From: Agelaius tricolor
Lineage: Eukaryota > Chordata > Aves > Passeriformes > Icteridae
Assembly (NCBI GenBank): GCA_023055355.1
Contig: JALJCS010000001.1
Span: forward strand, 75,557,381 to 75,621,380
Length of the DNA stretch: 64,000 nt
Direction: 5' to 3'
Shown here: one piece after another, positions 12,601 through 24,510 of the stretch
How the letters are laid out: the number at the start of each line of letters is the position of its first letter
How positions within the stretch are numbered: the first letter of the stretch is position 1
The notes under the pieces: generated by a model
The model's input: the letters and a program-made list of their open reading frames with translations, nothing else
Database searches by the model: none
Told to the model about the DNA's origin: nothing
Made by a program: the position numbers and the translations under genes

Positions 12601-14035
12601 GGTGAAAAAATTCTACTAGCTTTTCTTGTTCTCTATAGAAGACTGAACATTAGTTCACAATCTTAAATATCTGTCACCACATCATCTGTCATGCTTGAGT
12701 ATCAAGACACAGTTATTGAGTAGTAAAGGCCCTCTAAGTGAAAGAAAGGGAATACCCCACGTCCTGAAACATCATAGAGCGTTCTGCTTCATGCTACATT
12801 TTATTATGTTAAGTTACTCTATATAGTTTTCATCAGGGTTTGTTTGGTTAACCTCTGCCTCGTGATATATTTGTCAACTCAGTAAAAAAAACCCATTAAA
12901 AATAGTATAAATCAGATTTTTATTTTCCCCTTTTTCTAATATTTGATTATCTGCTCCTTTTTCACCTTTCCCCAAGGTTCCTTTATTTAGGTCTCACACA
13001 TAAATTAGCTGATGAAGAAGGCTGGCTCCAAATGCATTTCATAGGTCCTTTGAGACATGCCAAGACCAACAATTTAAACCATGTTTTCTCCAAATAGGCA
13101 ACACAAAGTTAATTTATGTGGTTGTCCTTTGCTTGGATGTGTGGTGTGAGTTTTTCAGTGCCACCAAATCAAACACAACAGTAAACCAGCAGTAGCAATA
13201 CAGTGACATTTCCACAATTTCATCAGTAAAATCATAAAATAACCCACCAAGAGTTTTAGGAGAAGTCAGATGAACTCTAACACTGTAATTGTGGTAGGCT
13301 GAGGTTCAAACCAGGGTGAAACACTTTAGACCCATAGTAAATGTAAAGTGGTGACCTCATGTGAAATAAAGCAAAACCATAGCTGGTTACCACACATATT
13401 CTTTACACAAATATTTCAATCGGTTTTCAAAAGGAACTAATAGCAGTAGCTATGCTAGTCCTGAAGAAGAATTAAATCTGAGGTTTTGACTGCTTTCTCT
13501 TTGCAAGTTTAGCAGCAGTATGGATATTCCACACGTGGTACTAGTTCCCTTATTAAATTAGTCATTGTACTTCCCAAGTGCCAACCAAGCCCATCCTGCT
13601 GCCAGCTTCAGCCCACAGATAAATTCCAGACATGAGTCCCATCCCAACACAACAAAATCTTGGTGGTGAAGCCATCTTTTGGTCAGATTCACAGGGGGTT
13701 TCAGGTTGTAGGAAGCAGTGCTCATCACATTTCATTGCTTGCTCTGCCAGAACACCGGGTATTATCTGATGCTGAGCTGTAATGTACACCATGGCTACAG
13801 ATGGTGAGTAAAAGCACTGATAAAGGGCCTAAACCTCAAGCCTACTTTCACCTTGCCAGGAGGAGTGTCCTCAAGCTGCTTTGAAGCTTTCATTGAAATA
13901 GAAGACATTTGGTTTTTATAGGGAAACAGGGTTATTATTTTTCTGTGTATATAAACCCTCAAATTACAGCAAGTCTGAGGAAAACAACTTGTGAACATTA
14001 AAAACCTTCCAGTTTTAAATTTTATAATCTCCAAA
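9637..14035. other. Unannotated intergenic or intronic DNA
   Basis: No gene is recognised. Short frames at 10210-10515 (+), 10882-11247 (-) and 10960-11304 (+) overlap each other on both strands and match nothing known. A 16-bp tandem duplication (ACAGATCCATTTTGC-, two copies) lies at 11222-11253. A phrase near 11019-11040 faintly resembles the 3' end of an L2 LINE but is too short to call. Confidence 0.55.
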
Positions 14036-14452
14036 GCAGGTCAACAAAGATGCAGAATGGTCTGGAGCAAAAGTCTGATGAGGAGAGGCTGAGGGAACTA
14101 GGGTTGTTTAGTCTGGAGAAAAGGAGACTCAGGGAAGACCTTATTGCCCTCTACAACTCCCTGAAAGCAGATTGTGGTGAGGTGGTGGTTGCTCTCTTCT
14201 GCCAAGGAGCAAGTGACAGGAGGAGGAGGCTTTAGATTGGATATTAGGAAAAATTTCTTCTTGGAAAGTGTTGTCAACCATTGTAACCCATTGCCATGGA
14301 AAGTGGTGGAGTCACCATCCTAGAAGTGTTATAAAAATGTGGATGGGACACGTGAAGACATGGTTTAATGATGACCATGACAGTAGGGCTGGGTTGATGT
14401 TTAGACTTAATGATCTTAGAGATCTTTTCAGATCTTGTATGGTTCTAGGAGT
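14036..14452 (+). mobile_element. CR1 LINE, 5'-truncated 3' end
   Basis: The copy follows the CR1 3' consensus along its length, from the 'gtctgatgaggagaggctgaggga' region to a decayed terminal GATCTTTTCAGATC...TGGTTCT tail. Reading one frame from 14050 gives [18 protein letters not shown] then REDLIALYN, the hallmark C-terminus of CR1 ORF2 (reverse transcriptase). The ORF2 frame is then broken by indels; the 14050 frame stops at 14233-14235. CR1 copies in birds are usually short 5' truncations like this one, lacking poly(A) tails and target-site duplications. Divergence looks moderate. No functional protein can be made from it. Confidence 0.95.
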
Positions 14453-15390
14453 CCTAGGTAGAATGATTTGCAAAACAGCTTTCCTCTTGTGCAGTATTTT
14501 GCCTGAGATGGAGCATCAGGAGCAGATGCTCAAAGAAGCTGCAGCTGTACATTCCCAACATCTCAAAAGCAGAACATCTCATGATGTCCTGAAACAGTTT
14601 GCTTTAGGTCCATTGTAAGACCTGTCTCTGGACGCTCAGATATTTCTGTAACACTTTTTTTAGCTGATCTATGCTTTTGACATCCAAAATTTATTGTGAA
14701 GATGAACACTGCAATTTTGCTCTGTGGAAAGAAAAACATTGTGTATGTGATATTTTCATGGAGTGCTCCCATTTGCTTTTTTTTGGGGTTTAGTTATTTC
14801 CTATACATCTCTAAATCTTTCCTGTTTTCAGTTGCCATTCTTCCTTCCCTGCTTTAGTCTTTTCCAGTGTTCCTGTTAACCTGAAACACCCATCAGCCAG
14901 GGAAAAATACATTAATATGAGTACTTAAAGTATAATGAGAACTTTAATTTCAATTTCTCTGGTCCTCCATAACATTCTATATAGCTCTAGAATAAAAACC
15001 AAAAAAAAAAAAAAAAAATCAGATAGGTAACAATTTTAGCCCTTTTAATTTTAAAGATCTTCTCAACCTGACCAAGCTGAACAAGTGTTTGAATATCAAT
15101 AGATATTCATGCAATTCAGTGAAGCTACAGTTACTCTGTGTTAATAACATAAACATACTTTATTGCTTTTTTCTGTCACTTAAAACTGTATTAATCTGAG
15201 GGAAAATCACATGCTGATTTTCTGAACTAATTTGTCATTAAAAAGCTATGATAATTAAATAAGCTTGAAATAAGGTTTTTATTTTTCTTATCCTGATTTT
15301 CTCTGACACCAGTATCTTAATGTACTGATTTTAAACACCAAGAAGCCAGAAAAAAAAGATGTTTGAGCACTCACTTTGGTGATCATTTCT

Positions 15391-15434
15391 ATTAATTAAG
15401 ATGATGAAAAATTTTCTTGTCATCAATTAATTAA
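15391..15434. repeat. TAATTA-containing imperfect palindrome
   Basis: Left arm TTAATTAAGATGATGA pairs imperfectly with the reverse complement of the right arm TGTCATCAATTAATTAA, separated by a short AT-rich spacer. Both arms carry TTAATTAA and TAATTA, the core recognised by many homeodomain proteins, plus GATGA/TCATC. It could be a regulatory palindrome or simply AT-rich inverted sequence. Confidence 0.4.
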
Positions 15435-18400
15435 GAAGAATTTCAAGTCTAGGACTTAAACTCAGTTAGCAAAATTACAGCAAAATAGACCAAATGATCA
15501 GACTGAGAAGATTTATAAGCAATCTTAGTCTAGTGAATGCATAATTGCTAATGAGCAAAACTATACTCCAATGAAATAACAAAACCTGCTGATTCCAATG
15601 GCAGAATGCATCTCATCTACTCGTGCTGGCAACCTTCTAAGGCTGTTCAGTGACCAATTATTTTCCCTTCAAAAATATCACACAAGTTTCTTAGCAAATA
15701 AAATTCTGTGCTCAGGCAATGCCAAGATAACAGTAAATATCACACTTCCAGAATAATTCTGGTGATGTAAATTGTTGTTATCATTGTGCAGAAATAATGC
15801 CAAAAGAAAAGTATTACACTAATGCAGAACATTGCGGGAAGGCATGTGAATGATATCCCAACATGTGGCCTCAATTCTCTCTTGATTCAAATCTTCATTC
15901 AAAGGCCATAAAAAGAAAGAAAATAATAAAAACAGAAGAAAAAAAGCACTTCCAAAACCCAAACTAAGAAGCTAAAAAATACATGTAGTACATATAAGAC
16001 CTTCCACTGCATTTTTTTCAGACCTGTGGGTAGGCCCCAGCTTAGGCATGTGGTTTTGGTGCCTAACTCTTGAGGGTCTTCGTGAGGAGAAGTGAGCAGA
16101 GGTAGTTGGTTGCATGAGGTATTTGCTGAGCAGTTCTGAGTACCCTCTTTCTCTAACCATATCTTAGGGAAAAGATTTCTCTGGACTAGACTGCCTTTGT
16201 ATTTGTCTTTACAGGAAGTGAACAGATATACAAACAATAGCAATAAACAATAGAATGCACCCAGATGAATTAACAGTCAATTTTCAGTTAGTGATTCTAA
16301 ACAGCAGAAAGATGTCTGCTGTCTGAGAGGTGGTAGACTTATTGGGATTCATCATAAATGTGTAACATTTCTGCCCAGGGTCAATGGTGGTGTAAAGATT
16401 CTCAGAAAGATCTTAGCATATGAAAAGATTCATAGTTTCCTTCAACACCTTAGTGAAAGCACTCGCAGCAGAAACACTGCAAAATCAATGCTGAGTTGAA
16501 CTACAGCAATAAATGGGGCAGGCCAGTCCTTTTTGAAGTTTCAGAAGAATAACTTCATATTGCTTGTGAGGCTCTGAAGTGCTGGTGCCAGTGAAAACAC
16601 AATTATGGTGATGATCAACTGAACTCTTTACATATCAATTAATGAAGTTGACAGTGTTTTAGACTTTGTGTATGAAAAAAGATATAGATTAGAGGAACTT
16701 AAACTCTTCACTTCTTTTTGTGCTTGCTTTTGTGCATTGGAGAAATAAGTAGGATTTCAATGTATGGCAAGATGTGAGACAAAGAGGGATTGATCACCTG
16801 TTTGGTGAAGTCCCAATCCCTGCACGTTCCAGTGTATTCAGAAAGTGACTGGTGCATGAAATGTGCAAGTGCCTGGAGAGTCACAGCTTCAAGTGCACTC
16901 TGTGAAGAGCAGGGACTGATTCTCAAGGTGCTTATGATTATTCAAGGACTCCACAGAGTCTCATTGGTATGTAAAGGGTTTTATTTTTAAAGATATAATT
17001 TAAGAGAATCAAACAGAAAAGTTACTTTGTGTGATACATGCATTTTTCTAGAGAAATGTCGCTCATCTTGCCAATGAGCAAGATGGGGTATTTGGGATTT
17101 GCTAAAATTTGTGAACAAGTTGTGTTCTAGAATCAGACACTAGAAAACACAAACATTTGTTTTGTGATTTTAGACAGTGTGTTTTGTTAAGAAAGCCAGC
17201 ATAAGACAGCGTAAATAATCACTCACACCCTCAAAAACACAGGGACTGACATTTGTGAGTTCAAGGCAAAAGCCCACGGCTTCTTTTCCAAATTCTTAGA
17301 GATCACACACTTAGTACAAGTGCCATAAATCAGCTGAAAAATATATTGGCAAAAAAAGGGAAATTATCACAGTCCAAGGCATCTTATTTGATGAGGAGGA
17401 ATACATGTGATTTATGGCCAGGCATAACTTTTTTCATGTTGCAACTGGCCTGTTAAACTCCCTGCTGAATGGAGAGTCCGAGGGAAACGTGCAGTCTGCA
17501 AAGCACAATCTAAAACAAGCCAACCTAAATTGCTCTGCTTTAGAGAACTCCCATCCATAACCCAGCCCAGCACCACTGATCTGGGAAATGTCAAAGGATG
17601 AGATCAGAGTTTGTAGGTACTTCCATCTACTTCTGTTATATGGAAATATTTTGTTTGCCACCATTAGTGTTAACAAGCTGAAGTGGAGTGCTCAGAAAAG
17701 AGGAAATATTAATTACACATATCTCTTGTAGCAGGAGATGATACAGAGGGATTCCTTTTTCCAATCACGATGTTACCTAGAGTCAAGGGTCCCTCTGGAC
17801 TTGTACTGTTCAATCCATTGTTTATGCTCATCTTTTATGGGCTTTAATCATAGTTTTGTGATTATAACTAATAAGATAATTAACTTCCTAAATGCAAGAT
17901 AATTAAGAGACTAAACCAGCAGGCAGGTGGGATCCATCTGACCTAATCTCAGACCTAAACCATCTAGGCTCAGTCTTGACTACAATTTCCCTGTAGTTAG
18001 TGGAAACAAAAGCAATTCAGGAGGAGAATGTCAAATCTTAGAAGTTATCTTAGGGGACTTTTTTAAGGTAGGGTTGATCTTCTCTTGGTAACCTCTCTGA
18101 TTCTACACCAAATGTATAGTAAACCTGGATAACTAGGTTAGATAAAGTGCCTGCATTTCAAACAGCTGGAGGTCATTGTCTATCATCGCCCTGTGTTAGT
18201 GAGCAGTTTTGCAGATTTCAATGAATGTGTATATGCTGATGACAAGTGATTTTTTTTTTTACTGCTGGGGCTAACTCTAAAACCAAAAGTGATAAGCCCA
18301 AAAAGTTTAGTCACTCACATGTAAATGAAATATTAACAGTTGTAATTGTGGTATTAATTTTTGTTTGCTACTTCTTGTCTACTTAAACCATGAAAAATGA

Positions 18401-20086
18401 CACACAAAAAAGCCTAAGCTTTGTTATTATGTTATCTGTCTGTGCGCAGAATTTATAGGAATTTTGTTGAACTGTGAATTAAAGTGATTTCTTTAGACAT
18501 TTAGTAGGTACAGACTAGCACAAATTGTGCTGATGGAAAGGAAATAAAAATACCTGGTGGTTCATAGAGTATATCTGCTAAAAAATGCTCACAGTGAGAG
18601 GGTCTGTTAGGGCGATAATTTTGGACAGCTCTGGCATCTGGTTCAAAAAGTTTTCCTTTACAATTCCAACCTTTGGAGTTGTATGCCTCATTCAAACCAC
18701 CTGGGATGGTTTTACTTCTATTCTACTATGTAGAAGAGGAGCAAAACTGAATATTTTTCTATTGGTTTTGATACACACTTTCACAAGATTTTTCTTGTTC
18801 TACCCACTGCAAAAGTCCATCTCTTTCCTTAATAGAGTATATTTTATTAATTGATGCCGAAGGAACTTCTGTGGCCTGAAATGGAGACCACCCTAAAATG
18901 GATTGATTTAAAGAAAGCTCAGAAAGGAGTGGTAATGAACTGTTAGTAATTCGAATTTCTCTCCAAAGATATTAGAAGTCCAGTACCACCATAAATGGAC
19001 TTTACAAGACATATTCTGGGTATTTACTCCAAGTAGGGTGATCACCAAAAGAAGGTGCCTGGCTTTCACACAAATAAAATTAGATACCTAATTTCCTTTT
19101 TTAGTAGTTGAAAGCAGGTTCCACTGAGATTTTTAAATACCTAAGAAAAATACCTTACTTTTACAATTTAATATTATACAGCATCTAAATTAGTCAATCT
19201 GAATATGTGCTTTGATATAAGAGCACATTCCTAACCAGTCAAAGCCACACAGAAAATCTGTACCAGAGGAAAGAAATGAAATTGGATTTCCTGACTCTGC
19301 ACTTCATTTCTTTTTGACCAAAACTCTTTTTCCTGGTCAATAAACTGTGTTAACACCACTATTTCAATACTAATAATTTAAGGCTACATCAGGAAATCAG
19401 TTTTTTCTAATAAATATAAAATATTAACCTGATACTGCCTCACCTTTTAGACTGGAAACAGTGTTTCTAAACCTTAGAAGTCTGTCAGGTGCCAATAAGG
19501 TGTCTCAAAAGTCTGTAAAATGATTCTGGGGTACTTTGGAAGCCTTGTAGTTTTGTTAAATTTGTTCTGTGTGTAGTGATCACTATTTTTCTGAAATATA
19601 GTGTACATTTTCCCAGCCTGGCATACAAAGAAATAATTTTTTGTTACATTGTGACACACAGTATTAAATCAGAGAAAATTCTTCATAGTCTGGGGCTTCT
19701 AGAAAGTGTTAGTGTGGATTTTTGCTGAAATATTATACTTTTGTATCCTAAGTTGTATGAAGCTTTGAACCCAGCTTTCCTGAATCCTGCACCTGGCAGC
19801 TGATTTGACATTTTAATCTGCCACCAGGCCAAGAATTCTGCTCATTAGAGCAACCTACACAACTGCCACAAGCTAACCAGGTGGAGTTAGATTAATTAAT
19901 CAGGAAGTTCTGTTTAAATATCAAGGTAAAATTAGAGTTTATGGATAAAGTTAGAAGAATTGTATATTTCCTGTTAGAGAAATGTTAGAAGAATTGAATA
20001 TCTCTCTCCAATAATCTTGGATTAATTACTAGCGTGAAAAGGAATGTGGTGTTTGGGTTTTTTTCCTCTTTCTCATTCTTTTGCAG

Positions 20087-20155
20087 GAATACTTAGTGCA
20101 GATTCAGAAGAAAATACAAGCCTCCATTGAAATAAAATTAGTACATAGACTCTGA
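20087..20155 (+). other. Candidate terminal coding exon (22 codons plus stop)
   Basis: A very strong vertebrate 3' splice site precedes this block: an almost unbroken pyrimidine tract about 30 nt long ending in TTTTGCAG at 20086. The frame starting at the splice junction is EYLVQIQKKIQASIEIKLV followed by HRL and TGA (20153-20155). The amino-acid make-up looks protein-like, but I do not recognise the family. An AATAAA lies inside the block near 20132. No donor is needed if this is a last exon. Chance is possible: AT-rich DNA holds many cryptic acceptors. Confidence 0.2.
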
Positions 20156-21459
20156 GGCATGACTGTTATCACAACACAATATAAAACAAACTTCAGCATG
20201 TAATCATCCAATTGCCTTTGCCCCTGGTCAATATCTCCTGTTTAAGAAAAAAGATTAATTTATATTTTTAAAAATTGTCTCAAATTTGATTACAGTTTCA
20301 AAGAGCCTGTCATATCCTTAGGTAAGTGTACCAACATTTAACTATCCTTATCTAATGACTAATTGTCCTCATTTTTTAAAAATAACCTTCACATTGTGTT
20401 CAAGTCACTTATCTTGTCATGCTCTTTTTCCCCCCTGTTAAACTGAGCAGTCTTTCCTTACTAAATGCTGAGCCAAGTCTTTCTTTATCAGGCATGGGTT
20501 CTGCACTTGCAAGAACTTACTTTTGAAGGCTTGGACAGGGCATAAGTGCTGTCACTGTTTGCATCCCTATCATCAAAGCCTGAAGCATAAAGGGCACATG
20601 GACCACTTTCAGCCCTGCAAGAGAAATCCACTGCTTTTCAGTATTGTGAAGAGCAACAATAACAGTGTACTTAGCACTGTTGAATAACAACATTTTTCAG
20701 GGTTCTAATTTTTAACCTATGCCTTTTTTGTCTTTTTCAAAACATTGATGTGATGCAGCAATTTGGTCTGTTTGAAGAGTCCTTGTAGCCATCAAAGTCC
20801 CCAAGCTTTTCACAAGGGAAAAACTCTTCCTACTGGCACCTTTCTCCAGAACAGGACCTATAGGAAGATGAAATAACAGGCTTCCTATGGGAGAAATAGA
20901 ACAAAAGGGAGCAAGAAATGGCCAAGGAAGCTTCCTAAAGATTCCTCAAATAAAGGTGAGCAAATTCTAGTTCTCCCAGGAAAACTGACTGAATAAATTG
21001 ATCCTATCTTGATGTGAAAATGGCAATAAGCAGTAACAAAGCTTAAACTCTTTAGGAATGACTCCAAAATTATCAAAGAAGGTCATAGGCAAGGAAAACA
21101 GCTAGTAAAGAAGGGGACCTGGCTGATGTCACTAAAATATAAAATCTCTTTCACTTGCAAAATATATATACATAATACAAATAACTTCCCAAGCATTTCA
21201 GAGGTTAAGCAGCTTCAAACCATTCCAGATTAGCTGTGATGCTTTAGAAGCTCCACTGAACTTTTGATCCAGTAGACCAAAACTGAGAAGTGGTTAAGTC
21301 CTGTAATTTAAAAATTTTTCTTCTTAGAACATTAAAATGGAAAGTATAAATCAGGTTGGTTAATTAAAACTAGTGAAAGTCTTGTAAAAATAATTGACAA
21401 TAAAAAAGAGGAAAGGAATTACTTTAGGAATGTTAACATACATTGAGTAGTGTGAAAAG

Positions 21460-21675
21460 GTAAATATAGGCAGAATATCAGGGGGAAAAATTCCTGGCAG
21501 AGTGGTCCACAGGAATGTGGGGAAGTGTCAGAAACCTGATTGCTCATGATATTTAAATCCAGACTGGACAGACCACTAGCAAATTTGCTGTTGGGAGTGA
21601 TTTTATATTAACTGTAGCATTGATTGGATGACTTAATAGATCTTTTCCGTATCTGATTTCTATTAGTCTAGGATT
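21460..21675 (+). mobile_element. Old CR1 LINE 3' fragment
   Basis: A diverged copy of the CR1 3' end. 'GCAGAATATCAGGGGGAAAA' corresponds to the consensus 'GGATATTAGGAAAAA' region. The block near 21549-21590 reads IFKSRLDRPLANLL, matching the C-terminal FKxRLD...LL motif of CR1 ORF2. The segment ending at about 21675 matches the 'ggatgatctnnnagatcttttcc' 3' untranslated end. Numerous differences indicate an older insertion than those at 14 and 33 kb. The exact 5' edge is uncertain. Confidence 0.78.
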
Positions 21676-22493
21676 CCCAGCTGCTTTTGCTTCCAAAGCC
21701 TCTTCCAGTCTTTGGATTTCTTTCTTTAATATTAACTAATAATAGCACTTTAACTGTCTGTCCATTAACAGAACTTTAGATTTTCTTATGAAAATATTAA
21801 ATTGGCAGGTGATTAAAGCTTTCCCCTTCTCGTTCCTCTTTAAAAGGGTAAAGTATAAATGTCTGCAAGTGTAGCTGAGACACTATTGAAAATTCTGCCT
21901 TAGCTAATCCTGCTCAAGTTTAACCCAAGTCCTCCCACTTTGAAAGTAAAGAAAGCAAAGATATCAGAAGTCTAAGAAGACTGAAAAATAGATAAAAGTA
22001 CATTTTTCTGTACTCTCAGATCACTTTAAATAAGTTCTGATCAAAGTTTGTTGCTACACAGCAGCTTCTTGGCCTTTCTTCTGTGCATGAGTTTCTGTGT
22101 TTCATAACTGACCCTACTTTGAGCTACTTGGCAGCATTTCTTGCTGTGTTTGGTTCAGCTGCTTTTATTTTCACAGATTGCTGCTATTGCCCACTCACAA
22201 GGCAGCTCAGGGAATGTGGTTATGACAACAGTTTATCTGCTGAGGCTTTACACATCAGCCTCTTTGTGTTTGTGTCTTATCAGGGAGGAGTCACAAGCCC
22301 TTAGGGACCACTAACCAATGTGAAACAGAGGGAGCCCAGGCTGACTCTGGTGAGTTTTGGGCTCTCAGATGAGTACTGAAGCAGAGTGCAGCCCATCACA
22401 TTTGCATTTAACTTCTGAATGCCCACCAAATTTCATGGACATGCTGGACAACTTTGAGTTACAGCAGCTGGAGGCTTTGAGAGAGCAAAAGGA

Positions 22494-22567
22494 AAATTAT
22501 GGTGTGTGGTCATTATTATGATGTGTGGAAATTATGGTGTGTGGTCAAAATTAATGGTGGTGTGTCA
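22494..22567. repeat. Short degenerate tandem repeat
   Basis: Two near-identical copies of AAATTATGGTGTGTGGTCA (from about 22494 and 22529) alternate with diverged versions (ATTATGATGTGTGG; ATTAATGGTGGTGTGTCA). The higher-order period is about 36 bp. It is a small local duplication with no evident function. Confidence 0.7.
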
Positions 22568-22886
22568 TCCAGCCCTCTTCATACAGTCTGTTTTAGGTAA
22601 CAGTATTTCAGTGGACCACTACAGGCCGGTGAACTTTTGGTCAGCAAGGTTTTTTTAATATGGATGGTGGAGATGGCAGACTTGTTGGAGATCAAGTTCT
22701 CTGGTTTATGTTTTGACAAAAAAAAATTGTATTCCAAATATTACTATCTTCAAAACATTTTGATTAAGTTCAGTAATTCAGTCAGGGATCATCAGAAATT
22801 GGAATAGTTTCTTATTTTACTGAAAATAATGTATATTTGACTTGCATATGAACAAGCTGAATCCCCCCATTACCTATCTCTGTCAG

Positions 22887-23000
22887 CTTCCCTGGAGGGT
22901 GAATGACTTCCATGTAGAATGCAATATTTCCAGAGTTGCTAGTTTCAGCATCTTTAGCTCTCCGTTAGAGTTGGAAATTCACTGCCTTTCAGAACTACAG
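22887..23000 (+). other. Candidate internal exon, 114 nt, phase 0-0
   Basis: A textbook 3' splice site (branch-point-like CTGAA near 22858, pyrimidine tract TCCCCCCATTACCTATCTCTGTCAG ending at 22886) and a strong donor (CTACAG/GTAGGT at 23000/23001) enclose exactly 38 codons. Only one of the three forward frames is open, and it is open throughout: it begins LPWRVNDFHVECNISRVASF and ends LELEIHCLSELQ. Length divisible by three, symmetrical phase and good signals at both ends make this the best exon candidate in the window. I do not recognise the protein. It could equally be a noncoding-RNA exon or a cryptic pseudo-exon. Confidence 0.3.
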
Positions 23001-24424
23001 GTAGGTAAATCACACAACTTTAACCATCAACTCTAGTCTAGACAACAAGATTCCTTCTGTAATGATTGTTGAAGAATCAGCGTCCAAGGGACATGTAACT
23101 TCACACACCTTGGAAGACAAAAAAAAGAGAAAAATAAATCCCCTGCCCATTTAGTCAGTCATCTGCTTTCTTGTGTACCCAGGTTGCAGCATCCATGTCA
23201 GGAACCTGTGACCAAACTGATATAAGTGGGAATGCTGTTCTAGAAACTCACTCCTTTTGAATTTGAATCCATGATCCATTGAATTCTTGATCCAATGTGT
23301 TCATGACTGGTTCTCATATGAATTATTATTGTCCACAGTGTCCTGTTTACTGGCTGCTCTTTCTCACTGTTATTTGCCCAATGTACATTCCTAGGGAGCA
23401 CTTGCAGCTTTCAAAGGTCAGGGTTTTCTAACCTTCTTTCATAAGACTCAACACACTGATTTCTAATGAAATGTCAGAAAGTTTTGAAGAACCCAAATGA
23501 AATAGAATAAATCACCTTCTCAAAGCATATTTTTTTCCCATTGACTTCTGAGGCTGCCTAGATTCTTAGTTCATACAAAATGCTCAACATTTACATGGAT
23601 AGAGATGAGTATTTTCATGTTAGTACCACATTTTAAAATAAATTATGCTTAAGAACCCAAACAAACAAGCAAAAAGAATAGAACAACAACAACAAAAAAG
23701 CAGAAAACAATGAGAGATGAAATTTAATAATTTCTCATATTCCCATTTTTGAACACGGTTTTCTTTATGATATCATACCAGAGATAAATACAGTCTTACA
23801 ACAGCTGACAATACAATCTTAAAATAATGCAAATATGCATGGGAAAGCTGGAATTTTGCACACATTTAAATTGTCATAAAGATTCAGATTTTTCCTGAAA
23901 GTTTTTTCTTTATGGAAACTTTTGACCTGGGAATATATGGGTACAGATGAATGAATGAATTACTATTTAGATTGGACTTGAAGGTCAAGATTTAATGCAT
24001 GATATTGAATGGACATTTCAACTTAAGAAATTAAAAGAAACAATATTATGACAATATTGTGCAGTGAAGCAAACAATTTAGAAACATTTAGAGGAAAATT
24101 GGACAACTTAAAACCAGAACACTTAAAAATCTTTTTATTGTATATCAACTAAACCACATAAAATTGCATTTTGTGGGTGATTGGAATACCATTTTTATGG
24201 TATTTTAAACCTTTGGTTTAATTTATGAAATAACCTTGGACTGAGTCAGTAAAAATTCTGCTATGTTCAATGGACTTCAGAATTCATCACTTCCTAATTG
24301 TGGTTTAGTTGTTGAATATTAAACCATTATATAAACCCTCTGTCTGCAGGGAATTAGAAGTAAGCTCTGACTGTAGGCAGTTTTTCTCAAAACCACCTGC
24401 TGCATGGATTAGCAATCCAGGAAA

Positions 24425-24510
24425 GCAGATCAGAAGCCAGGGCTGATGCCACACTATTTGCTGTTCCCTGCAGGGGAGCAGCAAATAGTGTGGCAGGGTA
24501 TGAAATCTGC
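24425..24510. other. Near-perfect long hairpin (22-bp stem, 5-nt loop)
   Basis: The arm at 24447-24468 (TGCCACACTATTTGCTGTTC plus CC) pairs with 24474-24495 at all 22 positions, one of them a G-U wobble (464/478), around a TGCAG loop. Outside an unpaired segment of about 16 and 9 nt, GCAGAT (24425-24430) pairs again with ATCTGC (24505-24510), giving an 86-nt fold. The size suits a microRNA-type precursor. The lack of mismatches is more like a recent template-switch inverted duplication. Similarity to any known microRNA is not recognised. Confidence 0.5.

Larger units (their letters stand above)
14453..21459. other. Unannotated AT-rich DNA
   Basis: No gene is recognised. It contains a poly(A) run of 18 at 15001-15018, a homeobox-type TAATTA palindrome at 15391-15434, a 7-bp TTAGGCA/TGCCTAA inverted repeat at 16042-16066, and a direct repeat (GTTAGAAGAATTG, twice, 34 bp apart) at 19950-19996. 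A candidate terminal exon starts at 20087. The 15.1-15.6 kb part is rich in TAAT and AAT motifs of the kind common in conserved noncoding elements, but conservation cannot be judged here. Confidence 0.5.
21676..24424. other. Unannotated DNA with a minisatellite-like patch and a candidate exon
   Basis: No recognised gene. It includes a degenerate tandem repeat at 22494-22567 and the candidate exon at 22887-23000 (separate entries). The 23.6-24.3 kb part is AT-rich with A-rich simple sequence (AACAACAACAAC near 23683-23695). Confidence 0.5.

Noticed and set aside
16035..16070. TTAGGCA/TGCCTAA palindrome like another old amniote repeat
   Set aside because: Only 7 bp per arm and weak flanking similarity; too little to call.
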